From: Acidobacteriota bacterium | Lineage (GTDB): Bacteria; Acidobacteriota; Vicinamibacteria; Vicinamibacterales; UBA8438 | Reading direction: 5' to 3' | DNA: 39,676 nt | Assembly: GCA_011523845.1 (NCBI GenBank) | Contig: WTFV01000234.1 | Location: 1 to 39,676 of the forward strand | Shown here: piece by piece, positions 8,852-17,670 of the stretch | Numbering within the stretch: the stretch's first letter is position 1 | How the letters are laid out: the number at the start of each line of letters is the position of its first letter | Program-made: the position numbers and the translations under genes | Notes under the pieces: model-generated | Database searches by the model: none | The model's input: the letters and a program-made list of their open reading frames with translations, nothing else | Told to the model about the DNA's origin: nothing

Positions 8852-9991
8852 TCAGCGGGCGCCGCCGCCGCCCGTGGTGGTATCCAGCGAGAACGGATCC
8901 GGGCCGCGCCCCTCGGCGAACTCCTGCTCCATCATCCGGTGGCCGATGAACATCGCGGGCAACCCGTAGTTCCCCTCGTGGCAGCGCGGCTCGTAGTAGA
9001 TCCGATTCTGCAGGTCGCTCTGGCGCTTCAGCTCCTGCCGGACGGTCCACGGCGCCGTCCAGACGGTCGGATCCTCGATGGTCACCTCGTAGGTGAGCGT
9101 GTCGGTGTCCACCACGGTGTACCGCTCGACGAGCCGCCGGTTCGCGGACGAGCTGCGATACGGGAACTTCGGGGAGAAATTCGTGGTCTCGATGACCAGC
9201 GTGTCGCCCTCCCAGCGCCCCCGCGAGTCGCCGTGGCGCAGACGGACCTGGCTCGGCGGGTGGCTCCCGCTCAGGTTGACCATGCGCTGATAGCCCTGGC
9301 CCTGCCCCGTGTCGTAGGCGATCGAGACGGCGTCCTCGCCCTGGACGATGCGCCGGTGCCCGTTGAGGTCCGGTGTGGCGCCCAGCATGCACCGATCGCC
9401 CAGGCTCTGGTCTTCGGGGCCGTCGTGGCGGTTCATCCGCAACGTGTTGTAGAAGGGCGGAATGTCGAACCGGCGCGGGGACACCGGCCCGTATTCCCCG
9501 CCCTCGCAGCCGGGCGCCTGCTGTTCGCAGGTCGGCGTGTTCCGCATCAGCATCCGCCGCCACTCGCGCTTGATGTCCTCCTCCCGCTGCGCCTCCGGCG
9601 TCAGGGCCGGGATGCGCCCGTTCGGCGGATCGACGACGAGCGACGTGCGCGGCCCCGCCGGCTTCGCCGAGCTGAAGACCGCGTTGTAGGCCCCCGACAC
9701 GTCCTGCGCGCTCCCGCGTGGACCGCGGATGTTGCGCCCCGGGTCCGTCGTGCGCGCCCGGTCGCGGGCGGCGCGCTCTTCAGCGGTCGCGAATTCCCGA
9801 TCGCCCAGCTCGGGCGCCCGCTCGAGGGGCGTGTCGTAGACGTCGAGCCAGATCCCCTGAAGATCCGGATGTCCCCAGGCGGTCGTGCCGGTCTCCTGCG
9901 CCACCACCGGGACCGTGGCGAGTTGGAAGAGCACCACGACGGCGGCCAGCGCCATCGCGACACCGAGTGAATCGAGCAGCCGTCGCTTCAT
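8852..9991 (-). CDS. Secreted conserved Acidobacteria-type protein
   Basis: 379 residues from ATG 9991 (MKRRLLDSLG), with GGAGG 7 nt upstream. A signal peptide (VAMALAAVVVLFQLATVPVVA) is followed by the hallmark segments of a large family that is common in Acidobacteriota but uncharacterised: GHPDLQGIWLDVYDTPLERA, GRWEGDTLVIETTNF, and DPTVWTAPWTVRQEL with a following RIYYEPRCHEGNYG. Two cysteine pairs (TCEQQAPGC; later RCHEGN) suggest disulfides outside the cytoplasm. Family members often sit near PQQ- and hydrolase-type secreted proteins, as here. The biochemical role is not known to me, and the sequence gives no catalytic motif. Confidence 0.75.
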   Translation of the reverse strand: MKRRLLDSLGVAMALAAVVVLFQLATVPVVAQETGTTAWGHPDLQGIWLDVYDTPLERAPELGDREFATAEERAARDRARTTDPGRNIRGPRGSAQDVSGAYNAVFSSAKPAGPRTSLVVDPPNGRIPALTPEAQREEDIKREWRRMLMRNTPTCEQQAPGCEGGEYGPVSPRRFDIPPFYNTLRMNRHDGPEDQSLGDRCMLGATPDLNGHRRIVQGEDAVSIAYDTGQGQGYQRMVNLSGSHPPSQVRLRHGDSRGRWEGDTLVIETTNFSPKFPYRSSSANRRLVERYTVVDTDTLTYEVTIEDPTVWTAPWTVRQELKRQSDLQNRIYYEPRCHEGNYGLPAMFIGHRMMEQEFAEGRGPDPFSLDTTTGGGGAR

Positions 9992-10129
9992 GTCCCGACC
10001 TCCTCGAAAACGGCCGTGTCGCCGGCCCGCGAACTCCATGCGGGGGAAAGTCCACCCGACCCGACCATCATAGTGCTCCGCACCCGGTTGGACAATCGCG
10101 CTCGATGGCGTTCGCTACGGGGCGACCCC

Positions 10130-10858
10130 CCGGCACGCCCTCCGGCTCGTCGTCCCCACCACCACAGCGGCGCCAGCGGACGCTGCCGCGGATGAACCTC
10201 GTCGAGCGTGTCGCCGTCGTAGAGCCGCCCGTTCAGCATGACCTGCTCGATGGCGTTCGTGTTCCGCAGATCTCGGTGCCCGGCGCGCCGCCTTCACCCT
10301 GCGTCTCGTAGGCGCGGACCGGTCCCCGCAGCGCCACGATGCGGTCCTCCGACCCCCACGCGGGCGCGAAGTATGCGGCGGCGTCGCGGGTCAGTCGGGT
10401 GACTCGGCGCGATTCGAGTCGCCCTTGGAGATCTGCCTTGTTTCCGACCCGTCGAGCGAGCGGACCCAGATGTTCTGGCCCCCGTCCGCGTCCGACGCGT
10501 AGACGATGCGCGAGCCGTCGGGGGAAAACCGCGGCTGTGCGTCGAAGGCCATGCCCGAGGTGAGCTGCGTGGCGGCGCCGCCGGTGATGGGTATCGTGAA
10601 CAGGTCGCCGAGATAATCAAAGACGATGGTCTCGCCGCCGGGGATCACGTCGAGCGAGATCCAGCTTCCCTCGGTCATGTCGATGGGCACCCGACGGTCG
10701 ACCTGCAGCGGCAGGCCCTCGTCGTCAGCGCCGTTCGGCCCGTCGCTCTCTTCTTCCTGCGCGACGAGAGCGGCAGGAAACGCGACCAGACAGAGCACGA
10801 GCCAGCCGGTGAGCACGTGCCGGAAGAACGTGGAAGACAGGCATCGGAGGTTCCGCAT
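10130..10858 (-). pseudogene. Collapsed TolB-like propeller / amidohydrolase gene
   Basis: The 5' part (10391-10858) encodes MRNLRCLSSTFFRHVLTGWL (signal peptide), then PIDMTEGSWISLDVIPGGET and a PD40/TolB blade (FSPDGSRIVYASDADGGQNI), and stops at 10391. A second frame then gives AYFAPAWGSEDRIVALRGP and YETQGEGGAPG. A third frame gives NAIEQVMLNGRLYDGDTLDE, PRQRPLAPLWWW, the usual C-terminal end of secreted amidohydrolases fused to a TolB propeller. Such proteins are normally about 1,000 residues. Here several kilobases of middle are missing and at least two frame changes remain. The first about 100 bp are shared with the amidase gene at 16567 (R5). Confidence 0.7.
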
Positions 10859-10925
10859 CGAAGCTCTCCTTTGAGAACGCGGTGAACGGCCGCGGCCGGA
10901 CGATCGTCGAACAATAGCCGCGACC
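10812..10925 (-). promoter_or_regulatory. R5 copy 1: shared promoter/leader/start block
   Basis: Shared with 16518-16620: GTCGCGGC.ATT.TT upstream, then AAGGAGAGCTTCGATGC with the ribosome-binding site and start, then ACCTCC..GCCTGT..TCCACG in the first codons. Confidence 0.65.
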
Positions 10926-10939
10926 CTCCGTCATCGGAG

Positions 10940-12763
10940 TCATTGGTGGGTCGTCGACCAGGCCCAGATGCGCGCCGCGATATCGGCCATCTCGGCGGAT
11001 CGCGTCTGGACGGCTTCGAAGTTCCAGGGTCCTTCACGATCGGCGATGTCGAGGGCTAGCCGGCTGGGAGACATACGTAGAAGTGCCCGCTTCTTCGCAA
11101 ACGGGAGTCGCCCCATCTCCGAGTTTCTTTCGCGCTTGCGTAAGCAAAGATTGCCCGCGGTATTGATGATCCTCGCATAATTCTCACTCTTTGCGTCTTC
11201 ACCCATCTCTCTCTTCCAGTCGTCGCTGGTTTCGATGTTCTGCGGTGCGACATGTTCTACGGTGTCGAGAGTGGAGTAGTCCGGCAACTCGCCACCGTGT
11301 TCGGCGGCAAGATGACGATCGATTTCTTCGAGAATCAGGCGGGTGAAGCCGATCTCCCGTGAGCGATAGACCGGTCGCCTGACCAGAGCCTCCTTGAAGT
11401 CTCCGTCCCCTACCCATAGCTGCTCTTTCCGGATCGCCTCATGCAGGAGGACCGTTGTCGCGGCGACGCGGTCCGGGTCCGCTATTCTGTCGACGAGTGA
11501 CGGAAAGAACGAGTCGTATCTCGTTACCGGCAATTCGGCGACCTTCCGGCGTACAAGGAGGACGTACACCTCCTTGAACAGGGCCTCTACCTCCTCCGCG
11601 GAGATTGCGCCGTCCCGCTCCATCTTCAATATGGCCAGCAGGAATGGGCGGCAGGAGGTCATATTCGTCTCTCCTATCTGCTTCAGCAATGCGTCGACGG
11701 TCGTCAAGCCGTCCATTGATTCGCCCAGTATGCGCCTGTACAGCGGTGCCGATTCAGCGATGTTGTCCAGATGAGCGTTTGCGGTGTCTGCATCCAGATT
11801 CTTGTTGTGCTGCTTGAAGAATACGTACAGCCGTCGCCCCTTTCCGACGATCTTGGTGTGCCCAATGGAAAACAGGTGGCGCAGATACTCCTCGAAGTCG
11901 AATGCCTCCGCAACCGGTGACGTCCGGTCGATCCGTTGAACGTCGAGCCATTTGGATCGGTGCAGGGATTCATAGTCGCTCTCGGTCTCGATGAGCGGCT
12001 TGAACAGGTAGTTGCACATGAGCTCGGCGGCCGTAAGAGGTATGCCCTTGTCGTCCAGGCTCTCGAAGATTGCCTGAGGATCGTCCCGACTGCCCAACGG
12101 GATCCAAACGACCTTGAGACATTGGGCCAGTGCTGTGACCCAATGCCATATGTCTTCCTCTCCCGAGTCACCGAAATTGCGCCCCATCCAGCGTTCGAAC
12201 TTGCCGGAGATGTTGCCGTTTGGAAGATAAAGAAACAGATCGTCCTGAAGGGCGGACGTTCGTGGGTTCTGGTGTTGTCCAAAGACGGAATAGTATGTAG
12301 CGAGTCGGTCGCCCTTGACACTGAACAACTTGATGCGCCAGTAGTCGTCGAGAGTCGCTCCGTGCTCGGTGCGATTGACCAGCCACTTGCCAATTTCCTC
12401 GTAGTGGTCGCGCGCCTTCGGCGCTTTCGTCATCAACGCTTCCAGGCGCCTGCGGAAATAGGCAAGCATGAGATATACGGTCGTGAATCTCTGTTGACCG
12501 TCGATGATATCGAACACCTTGAAGCGCGGATGATACCCAGGCTTCTCTGCAACCACGACAGGACCGAAGAAGTGCTCCTGGTCGGCGAGGTCCCCGTTCT
12601 GCGCGGGCTCGAGAATCTGTTCTTCGATGTCCTGCTTGAGTTGATTCCAGTTTCTCGATCCCCAAACGTATCCACGTTGGAAGAAGGGAATCACGTAACG
12701 CATTTCGCCTGAGAAGATGTCGGCGAAGTTCCGATTTATGATCTCACCGGTTCGTTCCGTCAT
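10940..12763 (-). CDS. DUF262/DUF1524 restriction-like protein (GmrSD type)
   Basis: 607 residues from ATG 12763 (MTERTGEIIN; GGGGA 6 nt upstream; a TTG five codons earlier is an alternative). The N-terminal DUF262 (ParB/Srx-like) domain has PFFQRGYVWG, the nucleotide-site motif IIDGQQRFTTVYLM near residue 90, and IFESLDDKGIPLTAAELMCN. The C-terminal DUF1524 (HNH-like nuclease) has VEHVAPQN and INTAGNLCLRKRERNSEMG. The architecture matches GmrSD-type modification-dependent restriction enzymes, which cut DNA carrying modified bases using nucleotide hydrolysis. No partner gene adjoins. GC content is visibly lower and A/T-ending codons are commoner than in the flanks, suggesting transfer. It is a plausible stand-alone phage-defence gene; activity is inference. 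Confidence 0.8.
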   Translation of the reverse strand: MTERTGEIINRNFADIFSGEMRYVIPFFQRGYVWGSRNWNQLKQDIEEQILEPAQNGDLADQEHFFGPVVVAEKPGYHPRFKVFDIIDGQQRFTTVYLMLAYFRRRLEALMTKAPKARDHYEEIGKWLVNRTEHGATLDDYWRIKLFSVKGDRLATYYSVFGQHQNPRTSALQDDLFLYLPNGNISGKFERWMGRNFGDSGEEDIWHWVTALAQCLKVVWIPLGSRDDPQAIFESLDDKGIPLTAAELMCNYLFKPLIETESDYESLHRSKWLDVQRIDRTSPVAEAFDFEEYLRHLFSIGHTKIVGKGRRLYVFFKQHNKNLDADTANAHLDNIAESAPLYRRILGESMDGLTTVDALLKQIGETNMTSCRPFLLAILKMERDGAISAEEVEALFKEVYVLLVRRKVAELPVTRYDSFFPSLVDRIADPDRVAATTVLLHEAIRKEQLWVGDGDFKEALVRRPVYRSREIGFTRLILEEIDRHLAAEHGGELPDYSTLDTVEHVAPQNIETSDDWKREMGEDAKSENYARIINTAGNLCLRKRERNSEMGRLPFAKKRALLRMSPSRLALDIADREGPWNFEAVQTRSAEMADIAARIWAWSTTHQ

Positions 12764-13018
12764 CGAAGTTCCCCGCAATCCGGGTGCTGACGGTAGTTCG
12801 CATCAGCGCGTTCCCGATCTTCCTGCCCCTCCCCGTCATCGTACCCCCGGCACCGCCCGCACGCCCGCAGGCTTGAACGACGATACCACGGCGCACACTT
12901 GTAGGTAGCCAGTCACGCCTTCGCCTCGACGTTGAACGAGGTGGTGCTGTCCGGCCTGCCGCCCGTCTCAGGTGTGGCGCGCTGGTACACTGTGGACGCT
13001 TCCGGAGAATCGCCGTCC

Positions 13019-13849
13019 TCAGATACCGAGGACGAAACCGACGGCGACGCGCACCATGTCGAGACGAGCACCGGCGCCGGGCGCCATGAACACTGTCTCC
13101 ATCCCGTCCAGCGACGGGACGGCGAGACGCCGGTAGTCCGCCAGGAAGCGGATAACGAACCGGCCGGTGAGAGACACGTCCACGCCGCCGCCGGCAGCCA
13201 GGGCACGACCGGAACCGAACGCCTCGTAGCAACTGGTGTGTACGCCGCTCTCGCCGATCTCGGTTGCCGTGCCCGAATACTCTGCGCGGCCGGCCAGGCC
13301 CCTGATGAACACGGCAGTCCTGCGGAAACGACGCCGGTACTGCACGCCGCCGAGGTAGGTGCCGAACCGCGCATCGACCTCGGGGCACGCGGCCGGCTTC
13401 GACGGCCAGTACCGCGGGGAGTCCACGAACGGCTGCGGGGCTCGCCCGGGCGTCTTCAGCCTACCGGTCGCCCAACCCGTCGTGCCGGTCTCGGCAATGA
13501 CGGCGAGAGAGCTGCCGAGGTAGAGGCCCGCGGACAGAAAGAAGCCCTCGGTCGAGATCGCACCCGGGAGTCCCTCGAGCGCCTCGGCGCCGACGGACAG
13601 CTCGATGCCCCACCGGTCGAAGTACGGACTCTGCCTCTGCCGCGCTTCCCGCTCCTTGCGCGCCACGAGCCCACCCGGCGGTTTCCCGGCAGGTGTGGAA
13701 GGACCATCGAGACGCAAGGCCGCCGGCGACACGCTCGTCGCGGTGTTCGCAGGCAAAGGCTGCGCCATGGCAGACGGCCCGTTCAGACCCAGAATCACGA
13801 CCGAGCCGGCGGCGACGATTCCGCGGCGGCAGATGTCGATGGCGCTCAT
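13019..13849 (-). CDS. Outer-membrane beta-barrel protein, unknown function
   Basis: 276 residues from ATG 13849 with AAGGAGA upstream. A signal peptide (residues 1-29, ending SAMAQ) is followed by alternating-polarity strands typical of 8-stranded OmpA/OmpW-like barrels: WGIELSVGAEAL, FFLSAGLYLGSSLAVIAETG, TYLGGVQYRRRFRRTAVFIR, ALAAGGGVDVSLTGRFVIRF and the last strand VRVAVGFVLGI. It ends in Ile rather than the usual Phe. Two cysteines (ACPEVD, TSCYEA) may pair. No enzymatic motif. It lies alone on this strand, with 255 bp to the DUF262 gene downstream and 381 bp of non-coding DNA upstream. Confidence 0.65.
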   Translation of the reverse strand: MSAIDICRRGIVAAGSVVILGLNGPSAMAQPLPANTATSVSPAALRLDGPSTPAGKPPGGLVARKEREARQRQSPYFDRWGIELSVGAEALEGLPGAISTEGFFLSAGLYLGSSLAVIAETGTTGWATGRLKTPGRAPQPFVDSPRYWPSKPAACPEVDARFGTYLGGVQYRRRFRRTAVFIRGLAGRAEYSGTATEIGESGVHTSCYEAFGSGRALAAGGGVDVSLTGRFVIRFLADYRRLAVPSLDGMETVFMAPGAGARLDMVRVAVGFVLGI

Positions 13850-14230
13850 GGCGTGTCTCCTTCTCTGGTTCCCCCGGCGTCAACGGTCGATCCGTGACGC
13901 CGCACGAACGAGAAGCAGACGGGATGCCAAACGCTGCGGGCGCTTGAAGATAGTTGTCTTCAGTCGGTTGCGAGCGAGACGGGTGCCGGCCGTCGCCGGC
14001 CGAAGCGGCTTGCGGTGGACATCTGACGCTGGACCGTAGTCGTTTCATGTACACGCAGCACAGCGTGGCCGTGCTCGCGTTTGGAGGCAGGCCCGAGCGG
14101 AATGGCGATTGCGGGGCGCGCGAACGCTTGTATGCCGTCGCGTTCGGCTGGGCACCGCGCGCCGCCGCCGACGCGGCGCACGGCATCCACCCGAGGGCGG
14201 CAGAAGAAGCCGTCGGCGCCCGCGCCGCCG
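13850..14230. other. Gene-free stretch with a small palindrome
   Basis: No supported gene on either strand; the long frames here are GC-driven. TGAAGA-TAGTTG-TCTTCA at 13945-13962 is a perfect 6-bp inverted repeat about 95 bp upstream of the beta-barrel gene and could be an operator. The 3' end of the amidase gene (14247-14260) holds a weak R3-like CCGAAGTCCGGCGG. Confidence 0.4.
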
Positions 14231-16567
14231 TCATCGACCGACAGGCCCGAAGTCCGGCGGCGGCCGGCGATGCCTGGTTGCCGCCTCGTAGGCCGACGCG
14301 ACGCGCAGGACGAGCGGCTCGTCGCCGGGTCCCGCCCAGAACGAGATGCCGACGGGGAGCGGGGCATCGAGCTCCGTGCGCCGGCTGCCCGTGACGTTGT
14401 CGTAGCCGTCCCTGTCCTCGTTCAGCACGTACTCGGGGTCGTAGACGATTCGATTGAAGCCGGCCGGCACCGTGATCTCCGGAATGCCGAGGTTGGCGCT
14501 CGTGGGAAACCGGCCGGTCGGACGGTCCTCGACCGACGGCTCCCCCGCGTAGCCGATGCGCACCGGAGGCACGGTGATCGTCGGGTTGACGAGCACGTCG
14601 AGGTCGTTCCTGTGCAGCACGTTGAGCAGCACGAGCCGCATGACGTCACGCATCTTCACGCGCCGGGTGATGCCCTCCGAGACGATGTTGCGGGCGTTCT
14701 CCCAGTTGCGCATCGCCACGGCGCGCCGCTCGCTGTAGTACTTCGAGTTCGCGTTGAGGCTCGCCCAGTCGGTCACCGTGGAATCCCCGCGGCGCGTCAG
14801 GTACTGGGCGAGGTGAAAGCTGAAGCTCAAGGTGGGCGGCGAGCGATTGATGCTGCGAAGATTCAGGTCGGCCGACAGCGGCGCGGCGCCCTCGGCCGCC
14901 CGCACGAGATAGTCGCGGCTGGTCACGTCGTGGCCGGGAACCGCGAACCGGTACGCGCCGCCGGCGTCGCGGGCCTGGATGAGCTCCGGCATGTGGACGG
15001 GCAGGATCTCGGCTATCGCGCGCTGGAAGTCGTAGGCCATGTTCGGGATCGACGGATCGTCCGGATACTCCGGATCGGACGATTCGACGAGCTCCGCGCC
15101 GAGTTCGTCACGCAGCACGCCGAGGATCTCCTCGTTGACGAGATCGCTCATCGCGGCATCGTTGTCGGTGTGCCTGACCATGTATTCGCGGACCACACCG
15201 ATACGCACGCCGGCGAGCGGCCGGGCGCCGGCATTCTCCTCGTCGACGACGAAGCTCGCGTAGGGCGCCTCGGGGATCAGCGCGCCCGGCAGTGCGGCGT
15301 AGATGTCGCGCGGATCGTGGAAGCCGCGATCGGGGTTCCGGAGCGCGTCGAGGACCAGGGCCGCATCCTCGACCGTGCGGCAGTTGATGCCTCCCCGGTC
15401 GAGGTAGGGCTCCACGCCGGTCGAACCTCCATAGGGCACCAGCCCCTTGGTCGTCACGAGGCCGACGACGCCGTTTCGCCAGGCCGGCTGCCGGCACGAT
15501 CCGCCGGTCTCCTCGCAGATCGAGCAGGTGGCCAGGTTCGCGCCGACCGACACGGCGGAACCGGAGCTCGAGCCGCCGGGCTCGCGGGCCGTGTCGTAGA
15601 CGTTGCACGACGGGCCGGCCCAACTGCTGCGGGCGACGCCCGCGCCGAAAGTCCGCGTTCCGGCCGTGGCGCCCCCCGGGTCGCCGCCGCCGGCGTTGTA
15701 CTCGGAGAGGTTGGCCTTGGCGTAGACGATGGCGCCCTTGGCGCGCAACTCGGCGACGACCGTCGCGTCCCGCGGCGGCGCATCCATCGCGTAGCCGGTG
15801 TCGGCCCCGCTCGTCGAACGCATGTCGGTGGTGTCGAAGACGTCCTTGAACGAGATCGCGGCGCAGTACATCGGCATCCGATCGAAATCGGGATTCCTGC
15901 CGTACAGGGCGTCGAGCTCGGCGGCCCTCTCGAGCGCGTCCGGCTGTTGTCGAAACGCTTCGCACGCGGCGGGGCAATGCGCGGGCAACTGACCGTCCGA
16001 CGGGTGCGCGTCGCACTCGGCCTTGCAGGTCACCGATCGCTCACCGCGCAGGTTGAGGGTGCTCAGCGCATTGAGCTGGCCCGCGTCCTGCATGCCGGCG
16101 ACCATGCCGTACTGCTGCTGGACGCCGGGGTCGGACCGCGTGGCCTCCATGCGCCCGAACTCGATTGGCCGCCCGCGGTAGTCGTCGTAGTCCGGCAGAA
16201 TCTCGCGCACCGGCACGGTCGTCGCGGGAAACTCGATGGGGACGCCGGCCCGGACCGCGCCCCGACCGGGCGCAACCCGTCCGCCGTCCGCGGTGACGAG
16301 CTGCGTGCAGGCGCCGTTGTATGCCCTCGCCCGCTCGACGTAGGCCTCCACCACCTGTACGCAGGTCGTCTCGCCCTGCCGGATCGCGCGCTGGATGTCG
16401 CCGATGGTGGCTTCTTCGATCCGGAAGGCGCTCTGCGCCGACGCGGCGGCCGTCCCCATCGCCCACGCGCATCCGAGCCCCATGCTCAAGGCGACCATGC
16501 GTCCGATGTCGTACGGGCCCGAAACGCGCCGCTGAAACGTGGAGAACAGGCCTTGGAGGTAGTGCAT
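14231..16567 (-). CDS. Secreted amidase-signature hydrolase
   Basis: 778 residues, long for the amidase-signature family (usually 450-550). The Ser-cisSer-Lys triad is visible: Lys241 in ISFKDVFDT, cis-Ser333 in GGSSSGSAVSVG, and nucleophile Ser357 in EETGGSCRQPAWRNGVVGL; the cis-Ser/nucleophile spacing of 24 matches the family. N terminus: MHYLQGLFSTFQRRV, then a hydrophobic signal segment ending TAAASAQ near residue 45. An insert before the Lys loop contains five cysteines (CKAECDAHP, HCPAACEAF, MYCAAIS), and CSIC lies just before the nucleophile loop, suggesting a disulfide-stabilised extracytoplasmic enzyme. AAGGAGAG precedes the ATG and is part of shared block R5. The amide substrate is unknown. 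Confidence 0.88.
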   Translation of the reverse strand: MHYLQGLFSTFQRRVSGPYDIGRMVALSMGLGCAWAMGTAAASAQSAFRIEEATIGDIQRAIRQGETTCVQVVEAYVERARAYNGACTQLVTADGGRVAPGRGAVRAGVPIEFPATTVPVREILPDYDDYRGRPIEFGRMEATRSDPGVQQQYGMVAGMQDAGQLNALSTLNLRGERSVTCKAECDAHPSDGQLPAHCPAACEAFRQQPDALERAAELDALYGRNPDFDRMPMYCAAISFKDVFDTTDMRSTSGADTGYAMDAPPRDATVVAELRAKGAIVYAKANLSEYNAGGGDPGGATAGTRTFGAGVARSSWAGPSCNVYDTAREPGGSSSGSAVSVGANLATCSICEETGGSCRQPAWRNGVVGLVTTKGLVPYGGSTGVEPYLDRGGINCRTVEDAALVLDALRNPDRGFHDPRDIYAALPGALIPEAPYASFVVDEENAGARPLAGVRIGVVREYMVRHTDNDAAMSDLVNEEILGVLRDELGAELVESSDPEYPDDPSIPNMAYDFQRAIAEILPVHMPELIQARDAGGAYRFAVPGHDVTSRDYLVRAAEGAAPLSADLNLRSINRSPPTLSFSFHLAQYLTRRGDSTVTDWASLNANSKYYSERRAVAMRNWENARNIVSEGITRRVKMRDVMRLVLLNVLHRNDLDVLVNPTITVPPVRIGYAGEPSVEDRPTGRFPTSANLGIPEITVPAGFNRIVYDPEYVLNEDRDGYDNVTGSRRTELDAPLPVGISFWAGPGDEPLVLRVASAYEAATRHRRPPPDFGPVGR

Positions 16568-16620
16568 CGAAGCTCTCCTTCGGAGCGCGGCGGATGCTCA
16601 CGGCCGGGTCGTGGCAAGAA
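16518..16620 (-). promoter_or_regulatory. R5 copy 2: shared promoter/leader/start block
   Basis: Counterpart of 10812-10925, with the same AAGGAGAGCTTCGATGC around the start codon and similar sequence for about 45 bp on each side. Between it and Uma2 no. 1 a perfect inverted repeat CTCCGCT-CGGA-AGCGGAG (16737-16754) is also present. Confidence 0.65.
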
Positions 16621-16806
16621 TGCCGCGACACCCTTCGCCAATGCTATTCGATTCGCAACGCGATCACGGGGCACGCTGGTTCGCAAGGTCCGCCGTCGAC
16701 TCGATTGTCGACGTCACGAGGAAGCCGCCCGGCGCTCTCCGCTCGGAAGCGGAGTTGTCGACCCACGGCGCCTTCACTGCGCCGCCGGATGTGGCAGGAT
16801 GGAGGC

Positions 16807-17442
16807 ATGCTGACGAGCGGTCCGTCGATGACCTCTTCGGCCACCTCGCAGGATGCCCTGCACGCCCTCCTGCGCGAGGTCCTCCCGCCCCAGGGAGGCT
16901 GGAGCGACGAGGAGTACCTCTGGCTCACCGATCGGTGCAGCCGTCTGGTCGAGTTCACGGACGGCCACGTGCAGGAACTCCCGATGCCCACGTTCACCCA
17001 CCAGGCGGTTCTCCTGGCTCTGTATCGGCTGTTTCACGACTACCTGACCCCGCGCGGCGGCGTTGCGATGGTGGCGGCGCTGCGCATGCGCATCCGGGGG
17101 GGCAAGTTCCGGGAGCCCGACATGCTGCTGCTCCGCGACCGTTCCGATTCCCGGTGCCAGGATCGCTACTGGCTGGGCGCGGACCTGGTCGTCGAGGTGG
17201 TGAGCCCGGACGATCCGGATCGGGACGTGGTGGAGAAACGCGCCGACTACGCCGAGGCGCGCATCCCGGAGTACTGGATCGTGGATCCCCGCGACGAGAC
17301 GATCACCGTGCTCGCGCTCGAGGGCGACGCATACGTCGAGCACGGCGCGTATGGACGCGGTCACGCCGCCGCGTCACGGCTGCTCGATGGATTCGCCGCC
17401 GACGTCGCGGCTGTCTTCGACGCGCCGAAGGCCGGCGCCTGA
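16807..17442 (+). CDS. Uma2-family PD-(D/E)xK nuclease no. 1
   Basis: 211 residues, usual length for Uma2 (DUF820), a PD-(D/E)xK-fold family of putative endonucleases with no settled role. Putative active-site residues: Asp105 in FREPDMLLLRD, Glu130 in VVEVVSPDDPDRD and Lys144 in EKRADYAEA, followed by the signature IPEYWIVDPR. The N-terminal half (GGWSDEEYLWLTDRCSRLVE, ELPMPTFTHQAVLLALYRLF) is nearly shared with Uma2 no. 2 and no. 5, which form one subgroup. ATG 16807 is preceded by GGAGG only 1 nt away, so ATG 16828 may be used instead. The last codons (FDAPKAGA) and stop form an R3 hairpin shared with mutY. Confidence 0.88.
   Translation: MLTSGPSMTSSATSQDALHALLREVLPPQGGWSDEEYLWLTDRCSRLVEFTDGHVQELPMPTFTHQAVLLALYRLFHDYLTPRGGVAMVAALRMRIRGGKFREPDMLLLRDRSDSRCQDRYWLGADLVVEVVSPDDPDRDVVEKRADYAEARIPEYWIVDPRDETITVLALEGDAYVEHGAYGRGHAAASRLLDGFAADVAAVFDAPKAGA
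17422..17438 (+). repeat. R3-1: hairpin at the 3' end of Uma2 no. 1
   Basis: GCGCCG-AAGGC-CGGCGC, a perfect 6-bp stem 1 nt before the TGA stop. The 26 bp from 17417 to 17442, stop included, match 26347-26372 at 24 positions. Confidence 0.85.
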
Positions 17443-17654
17443 ACGCTGGCGCCCCGGGCGCCTGTTCCTTTCCGGCCACGACACGAACGAGCCGCCCGAT
17501 CTCGCCGAGGATGAACGCTGACGCCCCGGGCGCCTGTTCCTCCCGGGGCCGAGGACGCGACTCCATCGCGAGCCGGCCGTCCGCCCCTTCCTTCACCGCC
17601 GGAGGACCCCGTCCGGATCGGCGAACAGATGAGCTATCGCGAGCCGGCCGTCCG
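17441..17654. repeat. R4e and R4f: two direct-repeat pairs, 72 and 71 bp apart
   Basis: 17441-17469 and 17513-17541 match at 28 of 29 bases (core GCCCCGGGCGCCTGTTCCT). 17565-17583 and 17636-17654 are identical over 19 bases (ATCGCGAGCCGGCCGTCCG). Together they fill the interval between Uma2 no. 1 and the end of the DUF5916 gene. Confidence 0.92.
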
Positions 17655-17670
17655 GCGGTCCTCACGCGGC

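Noticed and set aside
14081..16813. 910-codon open frame antisense to the amidase gene
   Set aside because: Arg/Val/His/Ala-rich shadow of a high-GC gene; no domain, no ribosome-binding site, and the opposite strand has the full amidase signature.
17441..17654. CRISPR array suggested by ~72-bp spacing of direct repeats
   Set aside because: Each repeat occurs only twice, units differ between loci and overlap gene ends, and no cas genes are present.
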